Assembly: GCF_029227915.1 (NCBI RefSeq)
Contig: NC_079877.1
Coordinates: 26,499,851 to 26,563,850, forward strand
Source of the DNA: Hydractinia symbiolongicarpus
Taxonomy: Eukaryota; Cnidaria; Hydrozoa; Anthoathecata; Hydractiniidae
DNA length: 64,000 nucleotides
Direction of reading: 5' to 3'
In this document: positions 24,775 to 37,700 of the stretch, piece by piece
How the letters are laid out: every line of letters begins with the position of its first letter
How positions within the stretch are numbered: position 1 is the stretch's first letter
The notes under the pieces: model-generated
What the model was told of the DNA's origin: nothing
Databases searched by the model: none
What the model saw: the letters and a program-made list of their open reading frames with translations, nothing else
Translations under genes and position numbers: made by a program

Positions 24775-25860
24775 CAGAACCTTTTCTGCAAGTAACATCT
24801 CTTCCATCATCCCCATCAGTACACATCCCTACTGAGCCACTGTTGTATATACATTGTTAAAGCGGGAAATGCTTCATTGTTTACAATCTAACCTTTGCAA
24901 GGCTTGCAAACAAATTGGATGAAAGCTCTTAACCTTCCTCTAAATACTACTGCACTTCTTATGTACCCAATGCTTACAAGTGTGACAAAAAATTCAGGTG
25001 TTACCAACCTCCTTCCTGCAAACCCCATAAGGCTATTTTCTAACTACAAGTTTACACTTGGCTTCAATGCTATTAATCATGGCTTTAGACTTCACTGCAT
25101 TTAATCTGAACCCTTTTTCTTCTAGTCCTTTTTTCCTATTCTCAAACTTTTTAAATAATTCTTCCAAAACTCTGCCAAATCATTTGCATAAAATAACTCC
25201 TATGGTCAACCTGTTCTGAACTCTTTAGACACTGTTTCTAAGACTAAAATAAAGGGACTAAGTACAGAACCTGAATGTACACCAATATTTACACTTAATT
25301 CATCATTAAGTGAATTTTTAATCCTGTCACAGCGTTAAGCGTTGCTGTACATAGACTTGTACACCTTAAATAGCCACTCATCCACCCCTAATTTTCTTAT
25401 TGCCCACTGAATTACTTTATGTGACACTATATAAAAGCTTTCTCTAAATCTACAAAGGCAAAATAATGATTCTTTCCTCTCCCTAAATACTTTCCTAAAG
25501 CTGTCTGAGTAAAAATATTGCATTTGTAGTGCCAGGCGCTGGAAGAAAAACCAAATTTCCTTCCTAATTCTTACCTAAGTTATCAAACACTCTTTCAAAA
25601 ACATTCATTACTCAACCAACTTCAAACCCTCTATAGTTATATACTTTTTCTAATGCATCAACCTTGCCCTTGAAAGAATTTACTATTATACTCGACTGCT
25701 TAACTCCAGTATATCCAGTTACTTTTACCATCTCTGCATTAACACCTGATACTCCTGCAGCCCTGTCAATTTCCATTTTCCTAATAGCTACTACTAATTC
25801 TTTCTTAATGTGCATAGCTGGCCCTTGTACAATATCATCAAAAAACAAAACAAATATGAG
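24775..25860 (-). pseudogene. LINE RT fragment, copy B, heavily decayed
   Basis: Minus-strand pieces in several frames give IVQGPAMHIKKELVVAIRKM, AAGVSGVNAEMVKVTGYTGV, VNSFKGKVDALEKVYNYRGF, then VIQWAIRKLGVDEWLFKV and SGSVLSPFILVLETVS. A YADD relic (YANDLA) and the region matching the PHD-like finger of copy C follow, down to about 24775. Stops and frameshifts are frequent. It covers more of the N-terminal side than copies A and C. Confidence 0.78.
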
Positions 25861-28731
25861 CCATTATTACGGAGGAGACAAATTAATAAAAAATAAGCAA
25901 AATGCCCTAGGAATGAGATTGAAGGGAATCAAATAGACTTACTTTGTGTATAAATTCAGGGAACTTTTGAACTTGTTGCAGAAGTGATAGCACAGAAAAC
26001 TGAAGCACGAGTGAAGACATGTTTGATTTTTGCTCTTGATTTTAATTTTTAAGCAAAATGAACGCACCCTTTTGGCTTTTTCTATGACAATTTAAAATGT
26101 TTTAAATGCCAGTTTCATTTCACCTCATATTTCCGGGAATTAATTTTGCTGCCTCTCCTTTTTTCTGCAAAGCACAAATTAAAATTTCATTGTAATATAT
26201 TTTACTTCACATAAAATTAAATAAATATATATATGTGAAGATTTAAATAATTTATTGAATCAAAAAAAGAAGTGGGCCTGACTGACTCCATGTTTAATAA
26301 TTAAATTTTTAGAAGACTTCTCTTAAATGGTGACAAATTGGGATCTGTGAGATAGATAAGATGTAAATTAATTTCGCATTACCTCTTCCACATAGAGTGA
26401 GACCTTGTTTATGTATGGAATGATCTACCTTGTCAAGTCTTGCTCTAAAATCAAATTAGGCATAAAAATAGACAGTTATTTTTCTTGAAGAAATGATGAC
26501 AGGCCAAAAGTAAGTTTTTTTCCAATATTTTATTGATATTTGAGAGCAATAAATTAGGTATCCAGAAGTAAGAGAGGTTTTATTTCGATCAAGTATTTAT
26601 AGAACGTTATTTTTGCTTTTTATATTATTATATTCACTTAGTGAGTAGTACAAAAATTTTTTTCAAGAGATCGGATTCATCATCATTGTAAAACTCAATG
26701 CTCTTAATTTCCTTGTACAGGTTTACTGGTATGAGCAAACAAGTGTCATTTTGGCAAAAAAAATATGTTAATCAATTAACCTTTATAATATCTATGCATT
26801 GATAAAGTTTGAATGCACATCCCTTAACAGGTCTAAAATTACTGATGAAAGAAATGTCTAAATTTAATATTACTGAAATATGACCTCATAATTCATGCAG
26901 CATAATTAAATCTTAAACTTTTTAAATGTGAATATCTTGAGAACGAAAAGAGCTTTTTAAAAAATTTAAAAGCTCTATAATATATGTCCAATATCATTTT
27001 ATACCTCGGGTTCTCCTTAACGTTCTTCCTGATAAAACACAAACTTTATGGAACACAAGAACATAAAGCTATGCACATATTATTACACCCCATTGGGGAT
27101 TATCAGAGAAAAAGATGCAGTGTGCGACCTATCGATAAATATGTCGCCTGACTGGACCTTTTTAACACAAATTGAAAAGGTGTTAAGAAAGGAAAAAAAT
27201 TATCTTTACAGATTCTACACACTTTAAAAACCAGACATAAAGTGGCTATGCTAATAACAAATAAATACCTAGAAAAATTGGCCATATCCAATGTATTAGA
27301 ACAGCTACAATGCTCATTCCTACGAAAAGTAAAAAATACAAATGGAATGAACTACTGGGAAATTTTAGAAAAATTTATGTTCTCTCTTTAAAGAAGAAGA
27401 GAGGGTTTCATAACTATATAGATGTGAAAAATAGTCAGAAATTTGTACCAAATGTCAATGAAAAACTGAAGTACAAAGATCATCCTCGACTTGATATAGA
27501 AGAGGTATCCTTACTTCCAACAGATGATATACATCTATTGATGAAAAAGGTCACTACAATTGGTGTAAAACTATTCAAAATTATGCCTATCCATATAGGG
27601 GATACAAAAAATGTCACACAACTGAAAAATTCAAAAACATTCTTGACATTCTAAAGCTACCTGCTATTTACATACATATTTTTACCAAATTAATATATTG
27701 TTTTCTACATGTTCAGCTTGTTCAACAAGGAACAGAACTTTGTACAATTGTAATCAAGATTGTTGATTATCCAAATTCATTTATAATCTTTTGTTGGAAT
27801 TAAATATTTTGTTAAAATACGCATAGTATCATTCACTAAACTATAAAATTTTGTAGTTGCTTCATATAGCATTTGTCATTGTTACTGCCAGTTGGAGAAA
27901 AATAATGTTTTTTGAAAAATGAGGAGAGAATTATTTTTTATATTTTTAATGTGAAAAAGTAGAATGGACAAAGCAAGAAGTCTAATAGCTATCCCCCCCC
28001 TCATTTAGAAAATATCTGTAAAGTTAGTTACGTTTTCACTAAATTAACTGAAACATCAATATATATACGAATTAATCTTGAGAAATAAAAACTACATTGT
28101 TAATAGATGAAACTGGTATACAGCTATCTACCAGACGTCTAAAGTTATTTTAAAATATCTACAACAGCTTTCAAAAAAATAAATATGCCATTGAGGATTG
28201 TATACCAATATATCAATACCCTAATTTTTATTAGTTTTTTAGAAATCATGAAATGAGGTCTTTTAATGTGTTATTGTTAATAAAAATTGTGTTTATTGTT
28301 TATATATAAAAAATTAGAGATAAGTAAACGCTGTTATAACCAATTGGCATATTCTTTTATAATCAAAGAGAAATTAATTAACTTTAATTTAATGGTAGTT
28401 TTATTTTTAATTTACAAAATATGTACAAAAGGTCATCCTTAGGACAATTAAAATAAAATAGAAAGAGATAATAAAAATATCTTTTGATAGTTTAGGTTCA
28501 CTATTCAGAGAAATAGTTGTTGTAAAAAACAAACAACACTTTAAGACAGTGTTTTATATGTTTTTTTTTGTGTGTTTAAAAATAAACAGATATCATAAAA
28601 ACAAGATATGCACTATTTTGCATGGCATATTTCCTAGTGCATACGTTAAAGTTTATGCAAGTTTTCAATTCAACTTTTTAAGTAAGGTAATATCATTTTA
28701 TTTCAGTATATACATTATAAACATAGAAAAA
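25861..28731. other. AT-rich intergenic region upstream of the ANKS3-like gene
   Basis: Contains one copy of a dispersed repeat at about 26756-26850, matched at 52985-53060. An ORF at 27310-27654 (114 codons, Lys-rich) has no recognised family. An acceptor-like tatttcag at 28699-28706, 26 bp before the ANKS3 start codon, may be a 5' UTR exon border or a trans-splice acceptor. Confidence 0.4.
26756..26850. repeat. Dispersed repeat, copy 1 (partner 52985-53060)
   Basis: The block ttataatatctatgcattga plus flanks (tatgttaatcaatt before, cccttaacaggtct after) recurs in the same orientation at 52985-53060. Element class unknown. Confidence 0.7.
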
Positions 28732-31700
28732 ATGGCTCCACCACTGGAAGATATTTTTGAAACATCAAGTTTTGCTTCCTTAATTGAACGAGAAGAGAGA
28801 GAAGAAATTATTCATTTGGATCTTCACACTGCGTCTCTCATTGGAGATTATGATTGTGTCCGCGGTAAGAATTTTATTTACAGCTTTTGACCACAATTCA
28901 AATTCTTGTACTGTATTGAAAGATGTATTGCACTGCAACAATGTACTGAGTTTCGATAACTTTAGTATACTCTTCACCACACATATACTAATTTAGAGCT
29001 AAAGAAGGGCTTGTTAATCTGCAGGGACGAGCCTTCCCTTAATAGATGCTAAAATGTCTTTGTACAGTAGTAACTTGCTAGAATGACTATTTTAAAAATA
29101 AGTACTTTGCTCATTATATGCCAAACTTTAAGGTAGCTACATTTTTCTGACTTCAAAGTGACAACATATTCATTAACCAACTTTATTTGTTGTTAAGCTT
29201 TGTCATGAAAATATCTCACCCCCTCTGCCTTGGCATTAATATTTTTTATATAGCTTGATATAGATTTATTTTCATGTATTAGATACTTTATAAAAATTTT
29301 CAAACTTGAATTACACAAAAATTCTTTTTAGAAAGAATTAATATGAAATGTGTTACTAATACTTTTCAGAGTTTACCAATCAATAATGTCAAAAATAAAA
29401 GCTTGGTTTTTGTGAATTTTCAACAAAAAGGGAACGAGGGTGTCAATAAAGCATACGTATGCATATTATACATTATTGTATGCATATTATACATTATTGT
29501 ATGCAGATGATTTGGTTCTCATAGCAGAGTTGATGGAAGAATTAGTTGAAAAGTTTGAGAAGTGGAAGAAAGGACTAGAAGAGAAAGGGCTAAAGGTAAA
29601 CACAGCAAAGTCTAAAGTCATGATTAGTAGCATTGCAGCCAAGTGTGACCTTGTAGTTAGAAAGTGGCCTTGTGAAGTTTGCAGGAAAGGGGTTGGTAGT
29701 AACTCAATTTTTTGTCAGACTTGCAAGCATTGGGTACATAAGAAGTGCAGTAGTATTAGTGGAAGGTTAAGAGCTGACATTCAGTTTGTATGCAAGCGTT
29801 GCAAAGGTGAGATTATGGAGAATGAAGTATGTCCAGCTTTAATGATGTACAACAGTGGCTCGTAGGAGATAGTTGAGAACTTCTGTTACTTAGGTGATAT
29901 GTTGGGCAGTGAAGGGGGTGTTGGAAGAAGTGTTACTTGCAGGATAGGTTCTGCTTGGAAAAAGTTCAGAGAGTTACTTCCTTTGTTGACTAGCAGAGTC
30001 CTTTCAATGGAGGTAAAAGGTAGGTTGTATGAGGCCTGTGTAAGAAGTGTTTGTTGTACGGTAGTGAGACATGGGCAGTGAAGCAGGAAGATCTTGACCG
30101 TTTAGAAAGGAATGATATGAGAATGGTTAGGTAAATGTGTAACGCCAGTCTGAGAGACAGAAAAAGTTCAGATGAGCTAAGAAGCAGGCTAAGTCTCCGT
30201 AGAATTAAAGATGTTATCCAGATAAGAAGATTGAATTGGCTGGGGCACTTGGAAAGAATGGAGGAGGATAATTGGGTAAGAAAGTGTAGAGACTTGATAG
30301 TTCCTGGGGCAAAGCCCAGAGGCAGACTGAGAAAGACTTGGCAGGAGGTTATAAGGACAGACTTGATACAGAGGAAGTTGAGTTTAGATCTAACACAGTC
30401 TAGATCAGATTGGAAGAGGGTCATTAATATACCCCGTCCAACCCATGCTAGCATGGAAAACGGACGTTAACCCTATTCGGTCCGGGGTTTTTCGAACATA
30501 CTATGAACGGGGGGGGGGGAGGGGGGGGGGCGGATTCCGCCCCCCCCCTCAATAACTTTTCATAGGGTTGTTCAAATTGAATCAAACTTGGCACACTTAT
30601 ATTACGTCATAAAAGGAACAAAATGGCGCCAATAAACTTTTGCTTGCGTCAGCACATTTTCTGTGACGTCATCAGAAGCTTGAAAATTGTTAAAAATGCC
30701 ACTATCTGCTTGAAATATAATTACTTTTGTTCTAGAGCGAATTTTTACATTCTGTTTGAAGTTTCTGAAAGCTAAATAAAAGTTATTTAACATATCTTCC
30801 GGTCTTTACATGGATCGGATAAAAAATTGCCAAAAATTGCCCGAAAATCCGTTTTTTTCCTATTTTCGGGTAAAATCCGACAAAATCGGGAAATCGGGTT
30901 AGTCACGTGTTCAAATTATTCCAAATGATTCTTCTTGATGAAACAAAGTTGTGTTGCAAGTTTCAAGTTCTAAGGATAATCCTAACAGGATTTATTATAT
31001 TTTCCCCATTATAAGGATTTCATAGAGATTTTTAGGGATAGTTTCGAGTAATGGCCAATATCAAAGCCTCTGAAAAGTATGGGACCTAAAAAATTAGCAT
31101 GCAGGTGTCTAATAGATAAATGTTAAAACTCAGTAAGTATCATAGCCATATAACAAAGCAATCAGGAGTTATTAAAAAAAAACCGTCAGGGGGGCGGAAT
31201 TATTTCAAAAATAACATGAAACTTCACAGGTCTAGATTCTATAGGTATAGTTCCTAATTTTTAGTTTCAATGAGTATTTTTCTAATGTAGGGTTTATAGA
31301 AAGGAAATCCAATTTGAATCATTTGAATCGTGGCGGTTGGACAGCACTTATGTACGCAGCTTATGTTGGACGAGATAATATACTTAATCTTCTGTTAGAA
31401 GCTGGTGCTAAAATAAATATACAATCTAAAAAAGATGGTTGTACCGCATTAATGCTGGCATCTTACTGTGCAAGTGAATCAATAATGTACTTTCTGTTGC
31501 AGGTATGATTGTTTTAAAACATAAAAATATAACAACAAGTAATAAAAAAAATATTAAAAAAATGTGTATTGATAAAATCACTATTAAAATTCCCATGTGT
31601 CATTATAGTTTTGTTTTCTCCACAAGACAATTACAAAAATCAGACATTCTTTTAGCACGGTGCTTCCATCAATTCACGAGATGTCAACGGTATGACCAGT

Positions 31701-34700
31701 CTGTTTCATGCTGTAAAGCAAGGTCACCAAAGTGCTGTCAAATTACTTGCTTCAAATGGTGCTGACCTTGACACATGGTAAGCTAAATCAAGCCTATCAA
31801 TAAGAAAATAACACCTGAGCAATAAACCACTCGCCCAATGTTACAATAATTTAGACCGGGTATTACAAAATCTTTTTTATCTATTTCTCTTATCTTTTTT
31901 CATATATTTTAGTTATTTTTTTTCTTTAAATAAAAAAGATCACATTAATTTTCATGTGAGATGAATTGATATTGCTCAGCCAGACAAACATTTTGTGGAA
32001 TTGGGGGAGCAATTAAGGGCACAGTTAGTTTTTCATTTCTCAGAATTGGGCGAGTCTTTGCATGAACAAGGGCTATGTAGCTCTCCCTTTTTTGATAGAC
32101 CTGCTAAATACTACAGTTAAATAATTCAGCACACACACGTTGGTATTAATACACTAAAAATTTATTGTGCGATCAATAATAATTATTAATTTAACATTTT
32201 CTTTGTTTAGTCACGCAGTGACAGGAAGTACACCTCTAATGGAAGCAGCCATTGCTGGACATGAAGTGATATTCAGCATTTTGTTGCATCACGTAAGGAG
32301 TCTATATATACTTTACTTGCTTTGTCTGTTTTGGTTTGTTTGACCTTGGCTACTTTTCATCTCAGGGAGCAGATATTTCCAAAAGAACAAAGAAAGGAGA
32401 AACTATTCGCAGTCTGGCTGTGCGGTATGGTAATCAAGCCATAGTCACTTTAATAGACAAAGTTACAAGAAGCACACAAATTCCATTACGTGAAGAACCA
32501 AGTAAGAAAGTCTTCTCTGTAATAATAGCCATATATCCGGTTCAAAGTGGTAGCCAAGTTAATACTCTGGTAACCAAATTGCTACTCTGTGAAAAAGATG
32601 CACACAAAAGTAATGTTGTTGATGGGCTGGCAAGACATTTCAAGGATTTTAACTGAATTTTAGTGGTAACAACCAAGCTAGCATGGAGAACATAAGACAA
32701 GTTGTTGTGGTAAAGAGTCCTCAGACCTCCAAAATCAAATTTTAGACAATTTTTTTTCTGTAAATTTAAGTTCTTTAAAATCTCCTCAGAATCTATTAGA
32801 GGAATTTAATGTTAAAGCATTTGTGTTACGATTAAAAGTAGACTCTTGGCTTTGGTGAATGCAATGCCTAGGCCTTGGAAAAATACATTTTTAGCCATCG
32901 TCCACATTTAGTGCATTTCTATTTCGTGTATTCTTACACTTCAAGCTATTTTGCTCACAAACAAACAAAAATATTGTTAAAGATTGAAACACAATTTTGT
33001 TTTTTAGAATTGGGTAGTGGCGAAGCTTTGTATGATTCCGGGTCTTCTGACTCAAGAGAATCAAATATCAATGAAGGTCCAAGTGCTATCTCAAACATGT
33101 TTATCAACCGAGGGTGAGTACTATACAAGCTAACTTTGTTCAATTGTTTGTATATAATTATATATTTACTCTTATTTTTTGTAGCATGCCACAAGGTGAG
33201 AAACCGATAGCTGCATTGTGTCCAGACTTCAACAATCTGATGGCTCCACGCAATACTGCTCCTGCAAGCAACGAATATTCAACAGGTATGTTTTGTGACT
33301 TAACCAAATGGTTTGTTGGGTAAAGAAAATTCAGCAAATCCAGAAAATCTTGCACGTTCTTTTATTGTATTTTCTGATATTTCGTACAAGCTTAAGTAAT
33401 ATAACTTTGGGCAGGAAAAAATTTGTAGTGAGTCTTGTGACATTTAACTATTTTGGTTGTCGCTTTTCTTTGTTCAAAAGCATTAAATCATATTTGTTTT
33501 GTACGATTTTAACTTGTTTAGGATCTGATCCAGTTAATCTCCAGGTAATGTTATTATTTTTTTCTTTTCTTTTTTGAACAGACTAACATGTTTAAGCTGC
33601 TGCACTAGCATGGTCGAATGTATAGATAATAACATCTGTAAAAAATGTTAATAGATGATCATATATTTTGTATTTTTTAGATGTCTGGCGTTTCTACAAC
33701 TGGTGTTGAGAAAGGTAGGAGTCATTTTTACATTGTTTTTAATGTGTAATAATAACACTTCATTTGGATTTTTTAGATTTTTTTTTAAATTTTTATTTTA
33801 TTTCTTATTTTTTTATTTCAGATTCTTCAGAAATGGCAACGGAAAGGTTAGTCCTTAACATCTTATTGTATATCAGCCCATTTCCAATGCATGTGTGTTT
33901 TCTTGTTAAGCTGATCGTCTTATAACGCTTATGTGTTGATCAGGGATATTCCTGAAAAGAAAATTTTGTAAAACTCATGTATCAGTCAGTGCTTTACACA
34001 GAAACTTGCATAAGATGTTTCCGAGAAGAAGAGGCAAAATATGCTCTTATCTTTTACTGATACATTAAGTGTTTACTACATGAACTATTCATAGATATGA
34101 TCTGATACCAACGATTCCTTTTTAGTAATATCTTCTGTTGTTGTCAACTTCTGTTGTCGTGTTTAGTCAGAAGGATGTTGACAAAGTCATTATTTTCTCT
34201 GCTGCAAATATGATTATAATCGTCAACTTTGTTTTTCTCTCTGCTTACATGTACATATGATTTGATTTTCATCAAAAACTTAAGATAGTGTAAACGAAGT
34301 TTAAAGTAAAGCCAGATGCATTCAACGTGTGATATTCTGTCTCAATAGATATTCTCAGAAGAAAGTTAGCAGAATAGCAAGCGAATTACCGAAAAACGTT
34401 TTCACGACGCAACGTTCATTAGATTTCCTTCCGCCGCCAGAATCGTTGAAAGAACTGCTTGAAGAGTTCAAACTGGAGTCTTATATACCAAGATTTGAAC
34501 AGCAGGGAATCGATCTAACTGCTTTCCTCGAGCTTACTGATGTAGACCTAAAAGATATGGGTGTGGAGTACGTTGATGAGTTATTTGTTTATTTGTTTTC
34601 TCACTTTTTGTTTACTTTAACTAACTGCTTCGTTGTTTACTCGTGAAGGTAATGTCAGACGGGGTTCTTTTTTTTTTAGGAAACTTGGTCCTCGAAAAAA

Positions 34701-37700
34701 ACTTATAATCGCCATAAAAAGTTGCAAGGAGAGATTGAAGTCAACTCAACGTAATAACAGTGTAAGAAATTGGTTATTCGCTGTAACAATTACTACCAAT
34801 CTTGCACTCAAAACGCAATTAAAAGTTTGAAAGCAAGTCAGGTCGTCTAATACTATTCTAAAATGTAAGAGTGTGAGTGTTTTACCATTATGTTTTTCTG
34901 ATTTAGTTCGTAGTATTTTTATCAGGACCGGTGCTGGTCACCGAACCTCAACTTTTCCTTTCCACGGAACATGCGGCATAGCCTTCCCTCCATTGCGTTT
35001 AGCGTAGAGTGTCTATTAAGTAAGAGCTATAAATACACCAGTAGTCGGCTCAAAACACATTCTGTGATTAAGAAGATCCGAAAACTATGATAAGAAGATC
35101 AAAGAATTAAGATTAAGAAGATCCAAGAAAGAATTAGTCTGTCTGCCCCATCACTTTTTCTAATTCAGTAATTTTGACGTTGGTTGGTTTCTTGACGTTG
35201 GAAAAATTAAATTTCACGTTAGCAATTTTTATTTTGTTTTGCGATTGTGAGAGCTCCCACACGAGCAGTAGTTAAATGTCATAAGAAAATACGAGCTTTT
35301 GTAGGTTTAAGTTACATTTAATTTAAAACCAACGTCAGAAGAAAAATGCCGATGTTAATCATGAATTTTTGCTGGCACAGCATGACGTGAAATAGAAGTC
35401 CTGTTAAATATATTCCCACTGTGTCTGGTTCTCACTGATTGACCCGATATTTGTTTCCGTTTTTTGATTCGTGCTGTGAGCAAGTGACGCATACAGAGCA
35501 TGTTTGCATTAAATTTATTTGAAATTTTAGAAACTGCGAATACTTTCCAGTGTATTTTTGATATTGGGATTTTCAGTGTTGATTTCTACGGTAACGTGAC
35601 TTTGCTTTTGACCAGGTACATAAATTGCTGAAAAATGCTTAAAAATAATAGAAAAGTTGCTTAACAGTTGCTTGGAAGAAGATAAAACAGTTTAAAATAT
35701 TTTTTAAACCACTGCGAAATTTAAATTTAAACCCAAGTTTTTTATCGATGTTAAATCTTCACCCCACGCAGCAAGCAATTTTTGGTTTCAAAGCAGTGAA
35801 TTTCCAGATAAATTCGGATACAAATAAAACTTTATTTTAAAACGTGACTATATTTTTAAAGAACGAAATCTAAAACTAACATGTGCGAGAATATAAATAC
35901 ATAACAAGAGCAGCTAGAGGACTGGGGAAGATATAAACAAATATGGTAACCACATCCTCCCCCCTAGCTGCCTAAATATCTTATATATAACAAATACGTG
36001 ATAAACTATAAAAGTGTCAACAAATGTATAACATAATGTCTTTATGTTTCTTATTTAAATGTTCGTTATGATATCATTTTCGTCAATGAATGTGATATTT
36101 ACTTTTTCTTTCTTTTCAGCTTCGTCTTTCGCTAATTCAACAGGATAAAGTTTGTTTATCGGTCTTCTTATTGTATGTGTGTTTCCATTGAGAACATATC
36201 TAACGACAGCTCCCCGTTTCTTGCCGTCACGTGATGGTACGAACTCTTCAACGACTCCCATTTTCCAATTTTGTCTCGGTTGCTTTGCTTCCTCAATTAA
36301 AACAACATCGTTGATTCGAATAGAAGTTTCACCACGTGATTTGCCAACTCTGTGATATTCGCGTAACTCTGTCAAATATTCGCATTTCCATCGATTCCAA
36401 TAGTGGTTTATGATACGTTGCAAATGATCATAACGTTGACACAAATCTTTTTCATTTTCATCGCTATCAATATGTGAGGCTTCCAAATTAATTTTTCTCC
36501 CAAATAATAAATGGTTAGGTGTTAATGGTTGCTCACCTATGTTTTCATACAAAAATGTCAGCGGTCTGTTATTAATAACTGCTTGAATTTCAGCTAGAAC
36601 AGTCAGTAGTTCTTCATACGATAATCTGGTATTGTGTAAAGTCTTCTTTAAACAACGTTTAACGGATCTTACAAGTCTTTCGAACATCCCTCCCCACCAA
36701 GGAGCGGCTTCTAAATTAAAATGCCATTTAATTCCTCGATTTGACGAAAATCGTTGCGTATCTTCGGCAATGAATTGACTACCATTATCAGAAATAATTT
36801 CAGAGGGAATACCTCGTTCACTGAAAAATCGGCGAAGACTACGAATACAACCTGAAGACGAAGCATCAGGAACTAAATCCAAATGTAAAGCTCTGGTACT
36901 GGTACAAGTAAATAAGAACACCCAAGCTTTATACATACTTCCACCATGATAAACATTTCGAACATATAAAGGTCCGGCATAGTCGAGACCAGTATGTTTA
37001 AACGGATGATGATTGGATAGTCGTGATTTCGGTAATGCTGGTGAAACAGGATACGCATAAGATTTCCCTTCATAATAACGACATAAATAGCACTGTCGGA
37101 TTAACTGCTTTATGTAATTTCGTGCTTTTGGAATCCAAAATTTCGATCTGATGGCATTAAGTGTTTCTTTCAAACCATTATGCAAAACTTGAACATGATA
37201 ATGCAAAATGACTAGCCTAGTTAAAGGGTTTTTTTTCGGTAAAAATATCGGAAACTTAGTATCAAAGTCTAAAGGAGCGTTTTCTAAGCGTCCCTTACAA
37301 CGAATAATACCATCAATATTTTGAAATCGTAAATCTTTTTGTAACTGCTTGTAACTCGGAAGTTGAATTATATCTTTTTGCGCATATTTAATCCACAGTT
37401 TTTTTGCATGCAACTGCTCGTCCTTTGTAACAAATGTATGTAAAACCAATTCTTCCTTACGACGCTTTTTTCTGAGGTTTCCAACAAATCGTAAAACCAA
37501 TGCGGTAATTCGCAATAAACGTGTGTAATTAGAATATCGTGCAATGTTCATAAAATTTAAATCAATTTCTTCTTCGGTGCTCTCCTCTGATTCGTCGTTA
37601 CCAACAATTAAACAAGTCGAATCATCAACCTTGAAATTACTGAAATTAAAACTCGAAGCTGAGATGTTAGTGTCGCGCAAGAAATCAGGTCCTGAAAACC

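Noticed and set aside
27310-27654. 114-codon Lys-rich ORF upstream of ANKS3
   Set aside because: No recognisable motif, no splice borders, AT-rich codon pattern expected by chance; not called as a gene.
34900-35150. Possible solo LTR or promoter (tataaatacacc, repeated aagaagatcc words)
   Set aside because: No second copy, no defined ends and no target duplication found.
35174-35332. Possible small MITE bounded by tgacgttggtt / aaccaacgtca
   Set aside because: Only 11 bp of inverted ends and no convincing duplication; could be chance in a 7 kb intron.
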